From Bartonella sp. B1099 (GTDB lineage: Bacteria > Pseudomonadota > Alphaproteobacteria > Rhizobiales > Rhizobiaceae): 64,000 bases of DNA. The translations under genes were made by a program, and so were the position numbers. The stretch is from assembly GCF_944801835.1 (NCBI RefSeq), contig NZ_CALYLN010000001.1, positions 280,001 through 344,000 of the forward strand. Direction: 5' to 3'. Shown piece by piece: positions 19,728-29,018 of this stretch (position 1 is its first letter; the number at the start of each line of letters is the position of its first letter). The notes beneath the pieces were generated by a model. That model was given only the letters and a program-made list of their open reading frames with translations. It was not told the DNA's origin and did no database searches.

Positions 19728-20857
19728 AGGAAACACTCTTTTTGCAAAAAGGAAAGACGCGCAAAAACGGAAGAAAAGAAAGCCAGAATTTTATTTTTAG
19801 AAGCCGGTGTTTCCTTCATTTTCTTCATTTTCAGCCCTATTTTGTCATAATCCACATGCAGTAATTTTGTTTTCGCATTGACAAAAACAGCTTCAGGTTT
19901 CACACGCAACACGTCTTGCGCCAGAACGCCCTGATACCGTTGTGGATTTCCTTTATAATTAAAGTTATAAAGAGGATATCCTTTTTTCTTTCCCACAAGG
20001 GTAATATTTTCTTTTGCTCTCACATCACAAAGTCCTAGAATTCCTCCGACCAATCCCAGCACTTGCTGGGCATCACGCAATGGATCTTTTGTCACAGAAG
20101 GGATTATTGTAGATTTTCCGGAAGTTGTTCCGTAATTTCCAGCCGCCTGTGTTCCAACCTGTAATAAGCGTTCCAACCGGTTCCAATCTTGATTATCTTT
20201 TTCTGACCATTTTTGGTGCTCCGCATCTAAGATATTTTGTCGATTGAGATCTTGAATCATCCCCCCTTTCAGAGCATTTCCTTGTACATTACTCTGCCCT
20301 TGATAATAGGCGTTTGCCGCATTCACTTGATCATGCTGCGCGCGATCAATCATCTGGTTTGCATTCATCATATTGTTAATATCTTGATTATACTGCTGTG
20401 CTGCCGCATTTGTAGCCAAGGCGCCCAGTTCATCGGCGAGCACGCCGGTATGGGCTCCAGAACCATAACGCCCCGCCCCAGACATCGATTGATTAATGGC
20501 ATCGGAGGTTTTATTCAGGGCATTTTGCAATGCCATATTAAATTTACTATTATTTCCAATCCAATTTCCCTTCGCCATACCGGCAAGATTTATAGCACTG
20601 TTGGTTGGTGCATTTAACCACTGCGTGAGTGTAGGATTGTTATAAAGCCCTGCAGCTTGTTGTAAACCGGCCAGCGCATTTTGTGTCATATCGCTAAGAC
20701 CCGCAACGCGCTCTCCCTGATAAACATTTCCACCAATTCCTTTTTTATAAAGCCCCTGTGCCTCTGCACTGGCTTGTTTCAGAATATCCGCTGCCCAAGC
20801 GGGGGGTGCATTTGTTTGTGTTGTCGTTTGCACTTGAGGTGTTTTTTTTCTACTCAT
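19724..20857 (-). CDS. Phage/GTA structural protein with C-terminal S74-type chaperone domain
   Basis: 377 aa. Residues 1-240 are Ala/Gln/Asn-rich helices with many AxxAxxG turns (QNALAGLQQAAG, NNMMNANQMIDRAQ), like injection or tail-needle proteins. The last 90 residues form an intramolecular chaperone/peptidase S74-like domain: CDVRAKENITLVGKKKGYPL, then YNFNYKGN, QRYQGVLAQDV and AVFV...LLHVDYDKIG. In such proteins the C-domain helps trimer assembly. It overlaps the previous gene by 4 bp (ATGA) and the next gene likewise, so the three genes are a coupled unit. Confidence 0.8.
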   Translation of the reverse strand: MSRKKTPQVQTTTQTNAPPAWAADILKQASAEAQGLYKKGIGGNVYQGERVAGLSDMTQNALAGLQQAAGLYNNPTLTQWLNAPTNSAINLAGMAKGNWIGNNSKFNMALQNALNKTSDAINQSMSGAGRYGSGAHTGVLADELGALATNAAAQQYNQDINNMMNANQMIDRAQHDQVNAANAYYQGQSNVQGNALKGGMIQDLNRQNILDAEHQKWSEKDNQDWNRLERLLQVGTQAAGNYGTTSGKSTIIPSVTKDPLRDAQQVLGLVGGILGLCDVRAKENITLVGKKKGYPLYNFNYKGNPQRYQGVLAQDVLRVKPEAVFVNAKTKLLHVDYDKIGLKMKKMKETPASKNKILAFFSSVFARLSFLQKECFL

Positions 20858-21345
20858 GGACCCAGAACCTTTCTATATTGAATAAGATTACGAGAATATC
20901 CGTGATGAGCGAGCCTTTTCGCCCATCCAACTCTTCCAAACATGTGTATTTCTTCAGCTTTGATTGTTCGCGCCCATTTTTCAACCTCATCAATCAATTT
21001 GACCAATTTCAGTCCTCCCTCTCCAGCCAAATCTGAGAGAACGACGCATTTTTTCCCCGTATGGATACTTTCAATTTTAGTGATTGCAAAAGCACTAAAT
21101 TGGGTTTTATTTTTTAAGACCAGCCACAATTGAGCTTGTCCTATAGCAATTTCTTCAGCAATTTTTTCCAGACAAACATCATCTGGAAAGCGCTGAGCAT
21201 ATTTTTTCAATGCTGCATTAAGAGGCTCTTGATAGGGCGCTATTTTTTTCCATGACCAGTGCTGTGTTAGGTGAGCAGAATAGACATCTTGATGCTCTTT
21301 CATCATGATTTTAGCTTTCTTAATTTTTTTACGCACACCAAACAT
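20854..21345 (-). CDS. GNAT-like phage cluster protein
   Basis: 163 aa. The C-terminal half follows the GNAT-like pattern common in podovirus structural clusters: QAQLWLVLKNKTQFSAFAIT, then VLSDLAGEGGLKLVKLIDE, a helix ending WARTIKAEEIHMFGRVGWAK, and RLAHHGYSRNLIQYRKVL. Phage members of this fold usually have no proven acetyltransferase activity. It is coupled to the following gene by an ATGA overlap. Confidence 0.65.
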   Translation of the reverse strand: MFGVRKKIKKAKIMMKEHQDVYSAHLTQHWSWKKIAPYQEPLNAALKKYAQRFPDDVCLEKIAEEIAIGQAQLWLVLKNKTQFSAFAITKIESIHTGKKCVVLSDLAGEGGLKLVKLIDEVEKWARTIKAEEIHMFGRVGWAKRLAHHGYSRNLIQYRKVLGP

Positions 21346-21621
21346 CCCCCCCTTGCGCCCTCCACGCGCTCCTGTTTACCGCACAGCTTTCAAAAGGAAG
21401 CCTCCGCCATCCCTTGTGTCATAAGATTAAGAGAGCGCTTTTTTTATCACAAACCATGGGACAAACTCTTTCCGATCATAAAGAAACATCAACCCCACCT
21501 TATTCCTTTAATGATAAGGACATCCCCCTCTGTCCTTTGATGATCATAGCTTGGCTATCGCATGCTTTTTTTTATAATAAAGGCTTAGCTATCGCATACA
21601 TTTTTGATTATAGAGGCATGC

Positions 21622-23088
21622 CTATCGCATGCCGGCTGGCATCAATTCCACATCAAATCCCGTGACATGAGTCCAATTCATTCCCTCAGGAATACGCAAT
21701 TTAAAGCGATAAAATCGTGCCCTTGCGCGACAATGAATTTGTCCAGTATTATGAGAAGGCTGTTTTTCTGGCAACCAAACGGTTTCCTCTTCAAGAGATT
21801 GTCGAAAGCGCATTCCCACAGACAAATAAAACTTTCCACTATTGACTTGAGGCATAATATTTTTCACCCGTGTTATCATGCCATTTGTCTGCCCCATTTC
21901 TTGTGAAGTGACCACACAAGCCATAGGAGCCCCAGAAAACGACCCCAGTCTTCCCTGTTGATCAAATGCTCCCAGAATAGGTGATTCATTTTTCCAAGCT
22001 TTACTATCGAGAGAAAAGGACAAATCATCAATATTCTTAGCCACAAAATCAAGACCTTCTAGCGTTGTTCCGGTCAAGAAAATGGGGAGGATCATTTTGA
22101 TATCCACGAGAGCTTTTGTCCATTTTTGCAATCCCCAATCATAAATGAGCAAGATCCGTTTATGAAGGTTTTCATCGCTATCGACCATCCAATAAACACG
22201 ATTATACACGCCATCGATCGCCGCAGACATGGTATACAGATTACTCTGTCTTGATTTTGCAGTCATAGTTCGATCAACTTTTTCAAAGCCAATGGGGATA
22301 ATCTGTCCGTCATTTGCTATTTGATAAAAACCGCCCTCATCGGCAAAGAAAGCCAAGTCACCGCGACAAACAATCGATTCAGCATTTTTTGCGCCTCTTT
22401 TATCGTGGATTTTTTGGAAACTAAAAATAATCTTAGAGCCTGGAATAAAAGAGCCGGCATAGATTGCAGAACGCATAAAGATAATGGGATTTGTTGTCTC
22501 TGTTGCCCCTTGCACGAAACCGCCATCAGGAAAATCTTGATAATCGCAGCTTTTTTTCCCTACAGTCCAAAATTCTGCATCATTCAATCCTGACCAATGA
22601 ACCCGTCTTGGATGCTCGGTTAATTTCATCAAACAAACGAAATCTCCCCAGACGCGAACGATCCCCGCTTGTGGTGGATTTCCCCCTAAATTTCTAAATG
22701 TTTTATCATGAATAATATCGATCACTTGTGGTTTATCATTAGCATTTACCGCAATAATAAAATCACCAAACAAAGCAAAAGACCACGGCGCATCGATATT
22801 CGCCATATAAGCCTTTCCTTTTTGGCTAATATCTTTCCACTTCATTGTTGTATTATCAAGCAAGAAGATTTTTTCTCTTGTCCCGACAAGAATTGAAACG
22901 CCATTTTTTGTTTTTACCGCAAGAGCGCCTAAAATGGGCTCTGGACATGGCTCTGACAAAGGTTCAAAATTTGGCATAGGGATATAAGAGCCATCCGCCG
23001 GGAGCACATTGACAAGTTCATCGGTAAAAATTCCATTGATATCCGCCACATCGGGTCGATAATCAGCGATTGGGAAAAAAGCCATCAA
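21622..23088 (-). CDS. Beta-propeller-like head/tail (packaged-DNA stabilisation type) protein
   Basis: 488 aa, no signal peptide. Multiple short beta repeats (VKTKNGVSILVGTREKIFLL, SFALFGDFIIAVNANDKP, VRVWGDFVCLMK, CRGDLAFFADEGGFYQIAND) match the propeller-type proteins found after the capsid/adaptor genes of P22-like phages (gp10 position). Order in the cluster (capsid, adaptor, this gene, fibre genes) supports a role in closing the portal and joining the tail. Assignment rests on context and repeat pattern rather than a single motif. Confidence 0.65.
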   Translation of the reverse strand: MMAFFPIADYRPDVADINGIFTDELVNVLPADGSYIPMPNFEPLSEPCPEPILGALAVKTKNGVSILVGTREKIFLLDNTTMKWKDISQKGKAYMANIDAPWSFALFGDFIIAVNANDKPQVIDIIHDKTFRNLGGNPPQAGIVRVWGDFVCLMKLTEHPRRVHWSGLNDAEFWTVGKKSCDYQDFPDGGFVQGATETTNPIIFMRSAIYAGSFIPGSKIIFSFQKIHDKRGAKNAESIVCRGDLAFFADEGGFYQIANDGQIIPIGFEKVDRTMTAKSRQSNLYTMSAAIDGVYNRVYWMVDSDENLHKRILLIYDWGLQKWTKALVDIKMILPIFLTGTTLEGLDFVAKNIDDLSFSLDSKAWKNESPILGAFDQQGRLGSFSGAPMACVVTSQEMGQTNGMITRVKNIMPQVNSGKFYLSVGMRFRQSLEEETVWLPEKQPSHNTGQIHCRARARFYRFKLRIPEGMNWTHVTGFDVELMPAGMR

Positions 23089-23692
23089 GCCCCCCTAAAA
23101 TGTTTCAAGCACCCAGTGCCAAAACACCAAGGCTTGCTCATTGAAACCAAAAAAAGCCCCTAGAATGAAACTCTAAGGACATAAAATTGCATAAAGATAT
23201 AACGATAAGTTGCTAAACCATCGAGAAAAATGATCCCACCCATCATAGCAAACCCACTGCCGCTACCTGCGGGTCCAGCAAAATCACCCGCCAGCACTTT
23301 CCAATACCAGGCGCCAATACCACCCCCCCCCCAATACCAACCACCCCAATACCAACCACCCCAATACCAACCACCAATGCCAGCACTTCTTCAGTATTGA
23401 GAAAAAGCCTTCATAAAATCTTTGAAGAACCCAGTGCCAAGAGATCAGTCCCCTTCAAAAAACCAAGGTTGATGGGGTTAAAACCACAAAGAAACAACCT
23501 ACAGTTGATTTTACTTTCAAAATATCCACGTCCACAAGCCCCCCCAACAGCGGCTTAACCTCAACCCCCAAAGCCAATCCAGACTCCAACACGGATTAAA
23601 GCTCCATTAAAGCCCCAAAGCGACTCTTAAACATAAGCATTGCTCTAGGTCTCAAGAGCACCCTTAAGCATAAAAATTGAAAAGATGTTTTT
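23089..23692. other. 600-bp spacer inside the phage-like cluster
   Basis: No gene. C-rich on the plus strand, with a short tandem repeat at 23331-23375. Such spacers between virion genes are unusual for an active phage. Confidence 0.5.
23331..23375. repeat. Three perfect tandem 15-bp units
   Basis: CCAATACCAACCACC repeated three times without mismatch, preceded by degenerate units (CCAATACC words from 23311). Non-coding spacer. Confidence 0.85.
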
Positions 23693-24388
23693 TTAAAAAG
23701 TCATTGGCTGAATCTTTGAGAAATCTTTTCTGCGTGATGTTTCAATGCGTAAAGCTTGAAGCTGTTCTTGAAAATCTCTAAAAGAAACGGCAGCATATTC
23801 AGGATCTTTAAGAATATTTTTATAAAGTTCATATTTTGCTCGGGCTTTAATGAGATCAAAAGCATAAATCAACCAAGGATTATTGTCCTCTTTAAGCTGT
23901 TCATCGGCTAAATGGAGAGGCGTATAAGAAAGCTGTACGGTTTCGACATTTTCTGGCGTTGGAAAGAGTGCTATTTTTTGATCACGGATGGTATAAAAGA
24001 ATGGTGTTCCCAACTCAGGATGCATCCCATATTGTTGATGGAGTGCTTCCAAGGGCTTAAAGAATAACTTTGTTGGTGTTGCATTCTTTGTTGCTAAAAA
24101 GACGTCAGCCAAGCTTTTTTCTGATTCAATAAAAACCCCTTCTTCTCGTCCATACCATGTTTTCCCACTTTGTGTGTTAAACGTGCTTTTTTTCCTTTCA
24201 TTAAAGAAAAAGAGTTCGCGTTCACACAAACGCAAAGCTGTAACAATTGAATCTTGAATTTGCTGTGAATATTCCGCTGTTGTATCGTCAATTTCATCTT
24301 GAATAAGCGCGACCATAGAAGCAAAAGTTTGCAAGCGATCTGAATGTTTAAGATCGCCCGTGTTAGGATCATCGGGTAGAGTGGTCAT
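23693..24388 (-). CDS. Phage head-tail adaptor protein (P22 gp4-like position)
   Basis: 231 aa from the ATG at 24388, chosen because AAAGGACA lies upstream and the preceding 26 codons have no conserved character. The helical protein has ALRLCERELFFFNERK, then a beta-rich middle containing TPFFYTIRDQKIALFPTPE, VETVQLSYTPLHLAD, and a C-terminal helix pair (NPWLIYAFDLIKARAKYELY). This is the usual pattern of phage adaptor proteins encoded directly after the capsid gene. It would bind the portal ring after packaging. Confidence 0.7.
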   Translation of the reverse strand: MTTLPDDPNTGDLKHSDRLQTFASMVALIQDEIDDTTAEYSQQIQDSIVTALRLCERELFFFNERKKSTFNTQSGKTWYGREEGVFIESEKSLADVFLATKNATPTKLFFKPLEALHQQYGMHPELGTPFFYTIRDQKIALFPTPENVETVQLSYTPLHLADEQLKEDNNPWLIYAFDLIKARAKYELYKNILKDPEYAAVSFRDFQEQLQALRIETSRRKDFSKIQPMTF

Positions 24389-24471
24389 AAGCCTGTCCTT
24401 TTTTTGGAAGTATTTTAAATTTTTCCCCCAACAGAATCCTCTTGTTGGGGGGAAAGAAGGAAGCATTTGCT

Positions 24472-25590
24472 TTAAGCAGGTGCTCCATAAGTTGGAATGA
24501 CGATTGTTCCAAAATCTTGAGCCCCTTGCGTACTTCCTGGCAAGGTAAAGCAGGTTTTTTTCATCCCCATAATGGTTTTTGCTGCGACTCCGAATTCTCT
24601 TTCATAGTCGAAGAGTTCTTCCACCAATTTATAGCGTGTTGCGCCTCGATCTTTTCCAAAAGCGATTACAGCACTTTGTGCTCCAAGAAGCACCGCACGA
24701 CGCACATTAGGGACAGCTTTGTTTGCTGTTCCCGACTCAACCCCTTCGGTAATATGTTCAGCTTCGCGTAAAACGACACCATTATACATGCCCAAAGATC
24801 CATCATAGAGCGGATTTTTGATCCGGCTTCCACTATAGATTGCCTTGGTAATGTCGAGCCATTGCCCGGCATCGGTATTGGTTCGCAATTGCGTCACTTG
24901 GGTTGGATGAAGATAAAGCACATAGACATTTTCCCCATCAATCCGTACGGGACGAATTTTAGGATTAGCTAATTTAGCGCGTTCAACCGCTTTATCGATC
25001 AGTTTAAGATTAAACACATCGTTTTCTTTTAAATCTTCATCTTTTGTTTTATCATTCGGACGCACCACGCGTTTATCGGTTGGTGCCGTTGGGGCATTAA
25101 AGCCATAATGAACGGGTTTGAGTGTAATAGATCGTCCTTCAAAGTTAATGGATTTTGCGGTATATCCGCACACTTGAATGAAGAACATCATACTCAGACG
25201 ATCCGCATACCAATCGACCAAACCATTTTTTGCTTCCGTGCGCAAATCGTGGAGAATGCGTTGCTGATCAATGGTGCCTTCATTTTTGACCCGCACCGCA
25301 TGAACGAGTTCATTAATCGCCAAGCGATCATTGAGAAACTGTAGAGCTTCTTCATTGCCTTCCAACGTTTGCCCTTCACTGACCCCATCACCGTGCAACT
25401 GCACACGCAAATTAAAGCTAATGGCATCGCCACTTGCTTTTGTGGTTTCATCCTTTAACTGTACGATACTGTTTGAATCATTTCCAATTAACGGTGCAAT
25501 CGGGATTGCTTTTGAGACTTCTTGATTTAAGAGTTTAGACCATGTGCGCACTGCCATTGGGTCATTGAGTCCGATATAAGTTACAGTCAT
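24472..25590 (-). CDS. Major capsid protein, N4-gp56 family
   Basis: 372 aa from the ATG at 25590, supported by AGAGGAC just upstream. Features of N4-gp56-type coat proteins are present: LNDPMAVRTWSKLLNQEV near the N-terminus, then LKDETTKASGDAISFNLRVQ, GVSEGQTLEGNEE, AINELVHAVRVKNEG, YVLYLHPTQVTQLRTNT, and YNGVVLREAEHI before GAQSAVIAFGKDRG. This protein forms the head shell. A strong terminator lies between this gene and the scaffold gene upstream. Confidence 0.9.
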   Translation of the reverse strand: MTVTYIGLNDPMAVRTWSKLLNQEVSKAIPIAPLIGNDSNSIVQLKDETTKASGDAISFNLRVQLHGDGVSEGQTLEGNEEALQFLNDRLAINELVHAVRVKNEGTIDQQRILHDLRTEAKNGLVDWYADRLSMMFFIQVCGYTAKSINFEGRSITLKPVHYGFNAPTAPTDKRVVRPNDKTKDEDLKENDVFNLKLIDKAVERAKLANPKIRPVRIDGENVYVLYLHPTQVTQLRTNTDAGQWLDITKAIYSGSRIKNPLYDGSLGMYNGVVLREAEHITEGVESGTANKAVPNVRRAVLLGAQSAVIAFGKDRGATRYKLVEELFDYEREFGVAAKTIMGMKKTCFTLPGSTQGAQDFGTIVIPTYGAPA

Positions 25591-25615
25591 TTTGTCCTCT
25601 AAAAGTTTATTGACA

Positions 25616-25641
25616 TAAAAAACCCGGCAAAACGCCGGGCG
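25616..25641 (-). terminator. Intrinsic terminator/attenuator just upstream of the capsid gene
   Basis: On the minus strand CCCGGC/GCCGGG (25623-25628 with 25634-25639) form a GC stem with a short loop, followed by six T. It lies 26 bp before the capsid ATG, inside the structural gene row. It would stop transcripts coming from the scaffold side unless antiterminated. Confidence 0.8.
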
Positions 25642-26014
25642 CTCAAAACACCACATTTCATTTCAAATGGTGGCTTAAGTTGTTCTTGTGTGTTTTGTTT
25701 CTGTTAGCCTCTCGCCTCCCCCTAATAGAGCACTCCTCACGCCGTCTGTACTTTGAGAACGCCCCCCCGCAAGCCTCAAGCCCACGCGTATCCCCTCGCA
25801 TTTCATGCGCGAAAAAGCCTCTCACGTATTCAGAAAAAAAATAGCCCCCGCATTCCCAGCGTCATACCCCCACGCACGTGTCCAGCTAAAAAACAACCCC
25901 CCGCATTTCACGCACCAGAAACCCTCTCATGGATCCCACAAAAGAACATCCCCCACAATATCCCTGCTGCACCAGAAGTTTCCTCACATTTTCGCGTAAA
26001 CACTATTCTTGTGA
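25642..26014. other. Spacer between scaffold and capsid genes
   Basis: No gene. Plus strand is C-rich with imperfect repeats of a unit around CCCCGCATTTCACGC (about 25790-25930). A promoter serving the capsid gene would have to lie here or overlap the terminator; none is obvious. Confidence 0.4.
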
Positions 26015-26788
26015 TTAAAATTCTCTTCCCCCCATTAAACGATTAAAAGCAGCTTTATTTTTAGGATCAGCAACCCAAGTGCTAAATTCTGCTTCTGACA
26101 TTTTATCCAGCATATCCAAAGAAATCGGCTCACTGGGTGTCAAACCGTTATAAGCAGCAAGAGTCCGTGCAGAATTGTGTCTTTCCTGCAAATTTTCCCC
26201 CATGGTACTCTGAACATTAGTATAGCCAAATTTTTGTGCAATTGTGTAAATCACTTCAGCCGGATTTTGATTTTTTTGCGCACAATCGCGCAAGATCTGC
26301 TTCAATTCATCACCAATCCTTGCATCAATATTTTGGGGATCGGCCATCTCAGGATAGAGCGGCGCAAAAGCTGCCAACTGTTTCGCGCGCGTTTCATAAA
26401 TAAAATCGGCAGCTTGATCAAAATCATGGTGCTTTTGTTTAACACTTGCCACAGACTGCTGATAAAACGCCTGCAGCTGTTCTGCTTCACGAGCCAAGGA
26501 AGGTTGTTGTTTTTCCTGTAACAGCCCTTGTTTTTGCAGTGTTTTTCCCAACCATTGCATATAACCCATAAAGTCCTTTTGCGGATCTGGTGGTGTATTT
26601 TCTTCCCCCTGCATCTCTTTTCCGCCTTCTTGAGAAGATAGCTGTTGTTGAAATCTTTGTCCTTGAAAATTTTCTTCCAAAGTTTTTTCTTCTCTTCCAC
26701 TTTCACCCTCTTCTCCCTCTTGTGTTGAGGCAAGAAAATCCTGTTTCAAATGGTTTTGTTCTGCCGGCGTTAAGTGTTCTTGATCCAT
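26015..26788 (-). CDS. Phage scaffold-like protein
   Basis: 257 aa from the ATG encoding MDQEHLTPAEQ. Very acidic and Gln/Glu-rich in the first 80 residues, then helical (YMQWLGKTLQKQGLL, AREAEQLQAFYQQSVASVKQ), ending in a small conserved-looking domain (MLDKMSEAEFSTWVADPKNK). Composition, length and position between portal and coat protein genes are those of internal scaffolding proteins that guide capsid assembly. No protease motif is seen. Confidence 0.7.
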   Translation of the reverse strand: MDQEHLTPAEQNHLKQDFLASTQEGEEGESGREEKTLEENFQGQRFQQQLSSQEGGKEMQGEENTPPDPQKDFMGYMQWLGKTLQKQGLLQEKQQPSLAREAEQLQAFYQQSVASVKQKHHDFDQAADFIYETRAKQLAAFAPLYPEMADPQNIDARIGDELKQILRDCAQKNQNPAEVIYTIAQKFGYTNVQSTMGENLQERHNSARTLAAYNGLTPSEPISLDMLDKMSEAEFSTWVADPKNKAAFNRLMGGREF

Positions 26789-27167
26789 GACATTAGCCTT
26801 TTCTTTTTTAAAAACAATACAATGAAATTTTTCCAATAAAACAGCCTGCGAGCCACGCTTCCTGCTAACCTTGATCCCCAGGCTCTCTAACCACTTGGGC
26901 TCCAGCCCATCGAGACACCCTGCCCCTCAACCCAAGACGGCCAGATACCTCCCACCCTGCCCGCCCACCATGAACAACGAGGCTCTATCGAACATTTTCC
27001 CCAACATGCCCTATCCACAAAACAACGCTTCTCAAGATAAAGAGAAGCGCCATTGCGCGGTATCAGCAGCACTAAAGATGGAAATTTATAGACACCCTTC
27101 ACTTGATCACTGCACTTGATCAAATGCATCCAACATTGCGCATTATAAAGCGCCATTATAAAGCGTT
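26789..27167. other. Spacer between portal and scaffold genes
   Basis: No gene, C-rich on the plus strand. Short direct repeats occur near the right end (CACTTGATCA twice, CATTATAAAGCG twice). Confidence 0.4.
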
Positions 27168-29018
27168 CTATTGTTGCGCATTTGCTCTTTGCAACATCTG
27201 CATGATCTGCTCTGCTCCGACATTACGCCCCATTTGCGCAGAAACATTTTGCTCTTCTTGAAGAGCATTTTGCGCCTTTATGGCAATTTTATGAATCAGT
27301 GAGGCTGGTAAAGGCGAATAGCGTAAGAGATCGAGCATAATCTCTGGTGTTGCAAAATTTTGCATCAAAGGCAGCAATTGCATGATGAGAGCAAAAGTCC
27401 GCTCTTTTTCATTAAGACTTGTTGGCGCATCATCCACAACAATATCATATTCCAAACTGGTCACCATTTCGCGTGTTAAGGGAACATATTGAGCATTTTC
27501 ATCCCCGGCAATACGCACCAACCGCCCATCGGAGAGATAATTTTGAATAAGATAGAGAATAATTTTTCCCTGTCGTTGCCGATATCGACGCAAAGCATCA
27601 AAAAAGGAAGCCAAAAGATTAAGGGAGGATTGGCGTCGTTGTTGTTCCAGAATACCAGGCTGATTAACCGCTCTTGTTCCAATAAATTCAGAAGACAAGC
27701 CCGTCACCTGTTCGAGAGCGCTCTTTGCTTCATTAAACAATTGGAAAAATCCTTGGGGAAATTGCGCCACCGGTTTAGGCTGGATTCTGCCCCCAGAGAC
27801 AGCCCCACTTTTCAACCAAGTAATACTATCGGCTCTAGCCCAGCTCTCGAGAGCTTGTCGATCATCATCAAAAGCATCGCGTTCAGCCATAATGCCGCCT
27901 TTTGATTGGCTATTGAGCAAATGCATCACTTGACTAAAATATTTATTTGCCCAGCGTTGCGGATCTTTTGTAGGGCGCACAAGTCCGTAAAAGTGCCGGC
28001 TTAATTTATCAAAAGTACCGGTAATACATTCCCATCCCAATTGACCTGCTGGAACCAAAGGCTTATCAGGAGTTTCGAGCAACTTTCTGCCCAAAAATGC
28101 CCGTTTGACAATTTTTCTGGTCAACCTTGTTGCTTGAAGATCTGGAAATTCTTTCCTTAAACTTTGAAAATCCTGCTCCAAATAGTCGATAAACTTTCCA
28201 CTTTGCGGCTCGAGTACTTTATAGACCACCTCGCGTTCAAACCAGCGACATTCAACCAATGTCACCATTTTAGGCTGTTGAGAACCGCCAGCCTCTATCC
28301 CCTCTTCCAGATAGGCTTCTTCTCCCTGATAGCTTTTCGTTATCCCATTGCTGGTTGGGTGTAAAAACCCCTGATGTTTCACCCAATCGGCATGAAGATC
28401 GCTCCAATGCACATGAGGGAACATTTCTTGCGCCACAGCCAGAGGTTTTTCATCAATATACCATAAGCGTTGTGCATCAATAAGATTAGGCTTAACAGCA
28501 CTCGCATCCCAGACCATTTTCATAGGATCGAGCCGCGAAATGACGGGTTTTCCTTGTGGATCTTCTTCATAATCAAGGCGTGTATCTGTCCACCCCATAC
28601 CGCAAATGATGGCATCTTGAAAAGCATCGGAATCTTCATATTCCCCATCAGCTTCATCGCGAAACCATTCAGCCGCCCCTGTCAAGATCTGGTTTGCAAA
28701 GGCTGCGCCTTCTTGTCGTGGAATAAATTGCACTTGTCGTTTATTATTGCGCTCTGCCCCAATAACAGCATTAATCAGCGGGGCAATACGGTTAAAAGTC
28801 ATCACCGGTCTATTTTGTTCGTTCAAGACAGCCAAGTCTTGTTCATTCCATTGCCGCCCATTATAAAAATCGTAGTCTTCTTGGGCATTTTTTCGCCATT
28901 TTTCGACATGAGCAATATCATCTTGATACCATCCGACAAGTTTTTTAAAAAGCGCTTGCTGTTCGAGTGTTTCGATTTGATCGAAAGATGAAAAAGAAGA
29001 ATCTGTAGACATATTCAT
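27168..29018 (-). CDS. Phage portal protein, P22-like
   Basis: 616 aa. The portal ring is the gate for DNA and the docking site for terminase. P22-type landmarks: WRKNAQEDYDFYNGRQWNEQ at the N-terminus, then NRPVMTFNRIAPLINAVIGA, ADGEYEDSDAFQDAIICGMG, RLDYEEDPQGKPVISRLDPM, and EQVTGLSSEFIGTRAVNQPG. The C-terminus is helical (KAQNALQEEQ). The start is set at the ATG overlapping the terminase stop (TAATG), five codons inside the longest frame. Confidence 0.9.
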   Translation of the reverse strand: MNMSTDSSFSSFDQIETLEQQALFKKLVGWYQDDIAHVEKWRKNAQEDYDFYNGRQWNEQDLAVLNEQNRPVMTFNRIAPLINAVIGAERNNKRQVQFIPRQEGAAFANQILTGAAEWFRDEADGEYEDSDAFQDAIICGMGWTDTRLDYEEDPQGKPVISRLDPMKMVWDASAVKPNLIDAQRLWYIDEKPLAVAQEMFPHVHWSDLHADWVKHQGFLHPTSNGITKSYQGEEAYLEEGIEAGGSQQPKMVTLVECRWFEREVVYKVLEPQSGKFIDYLEQDFQSLRKEFPDLQATRLTRKIVKRAFLGRKLLETPDKPLVPAGQLGWECITGTFDKLSRHFYGLVRPTKDPQRWANKYFSQVMHLLNSQSKGGIMAERDAFDDDRQALESWARADSITWLKSGAVSGGRIQPKPVAQFPQGFFQLFNEAKSALEQVTGLSSEFIGTRAVNQPGILEQQRRQSSLNLLASFFDALRRYRQRQGKIILYLIQNYLSDGRLVRIAGDENAQYVPLTREMVTSLEYDIVVDDAPTSLNEKERTFALIMQLLPLMQNFATPEIMLDLLRYSPLPASLIHKIAIKAQNALQEEQNVSAQMGRNVGAEQIMQMLQRANAQQ

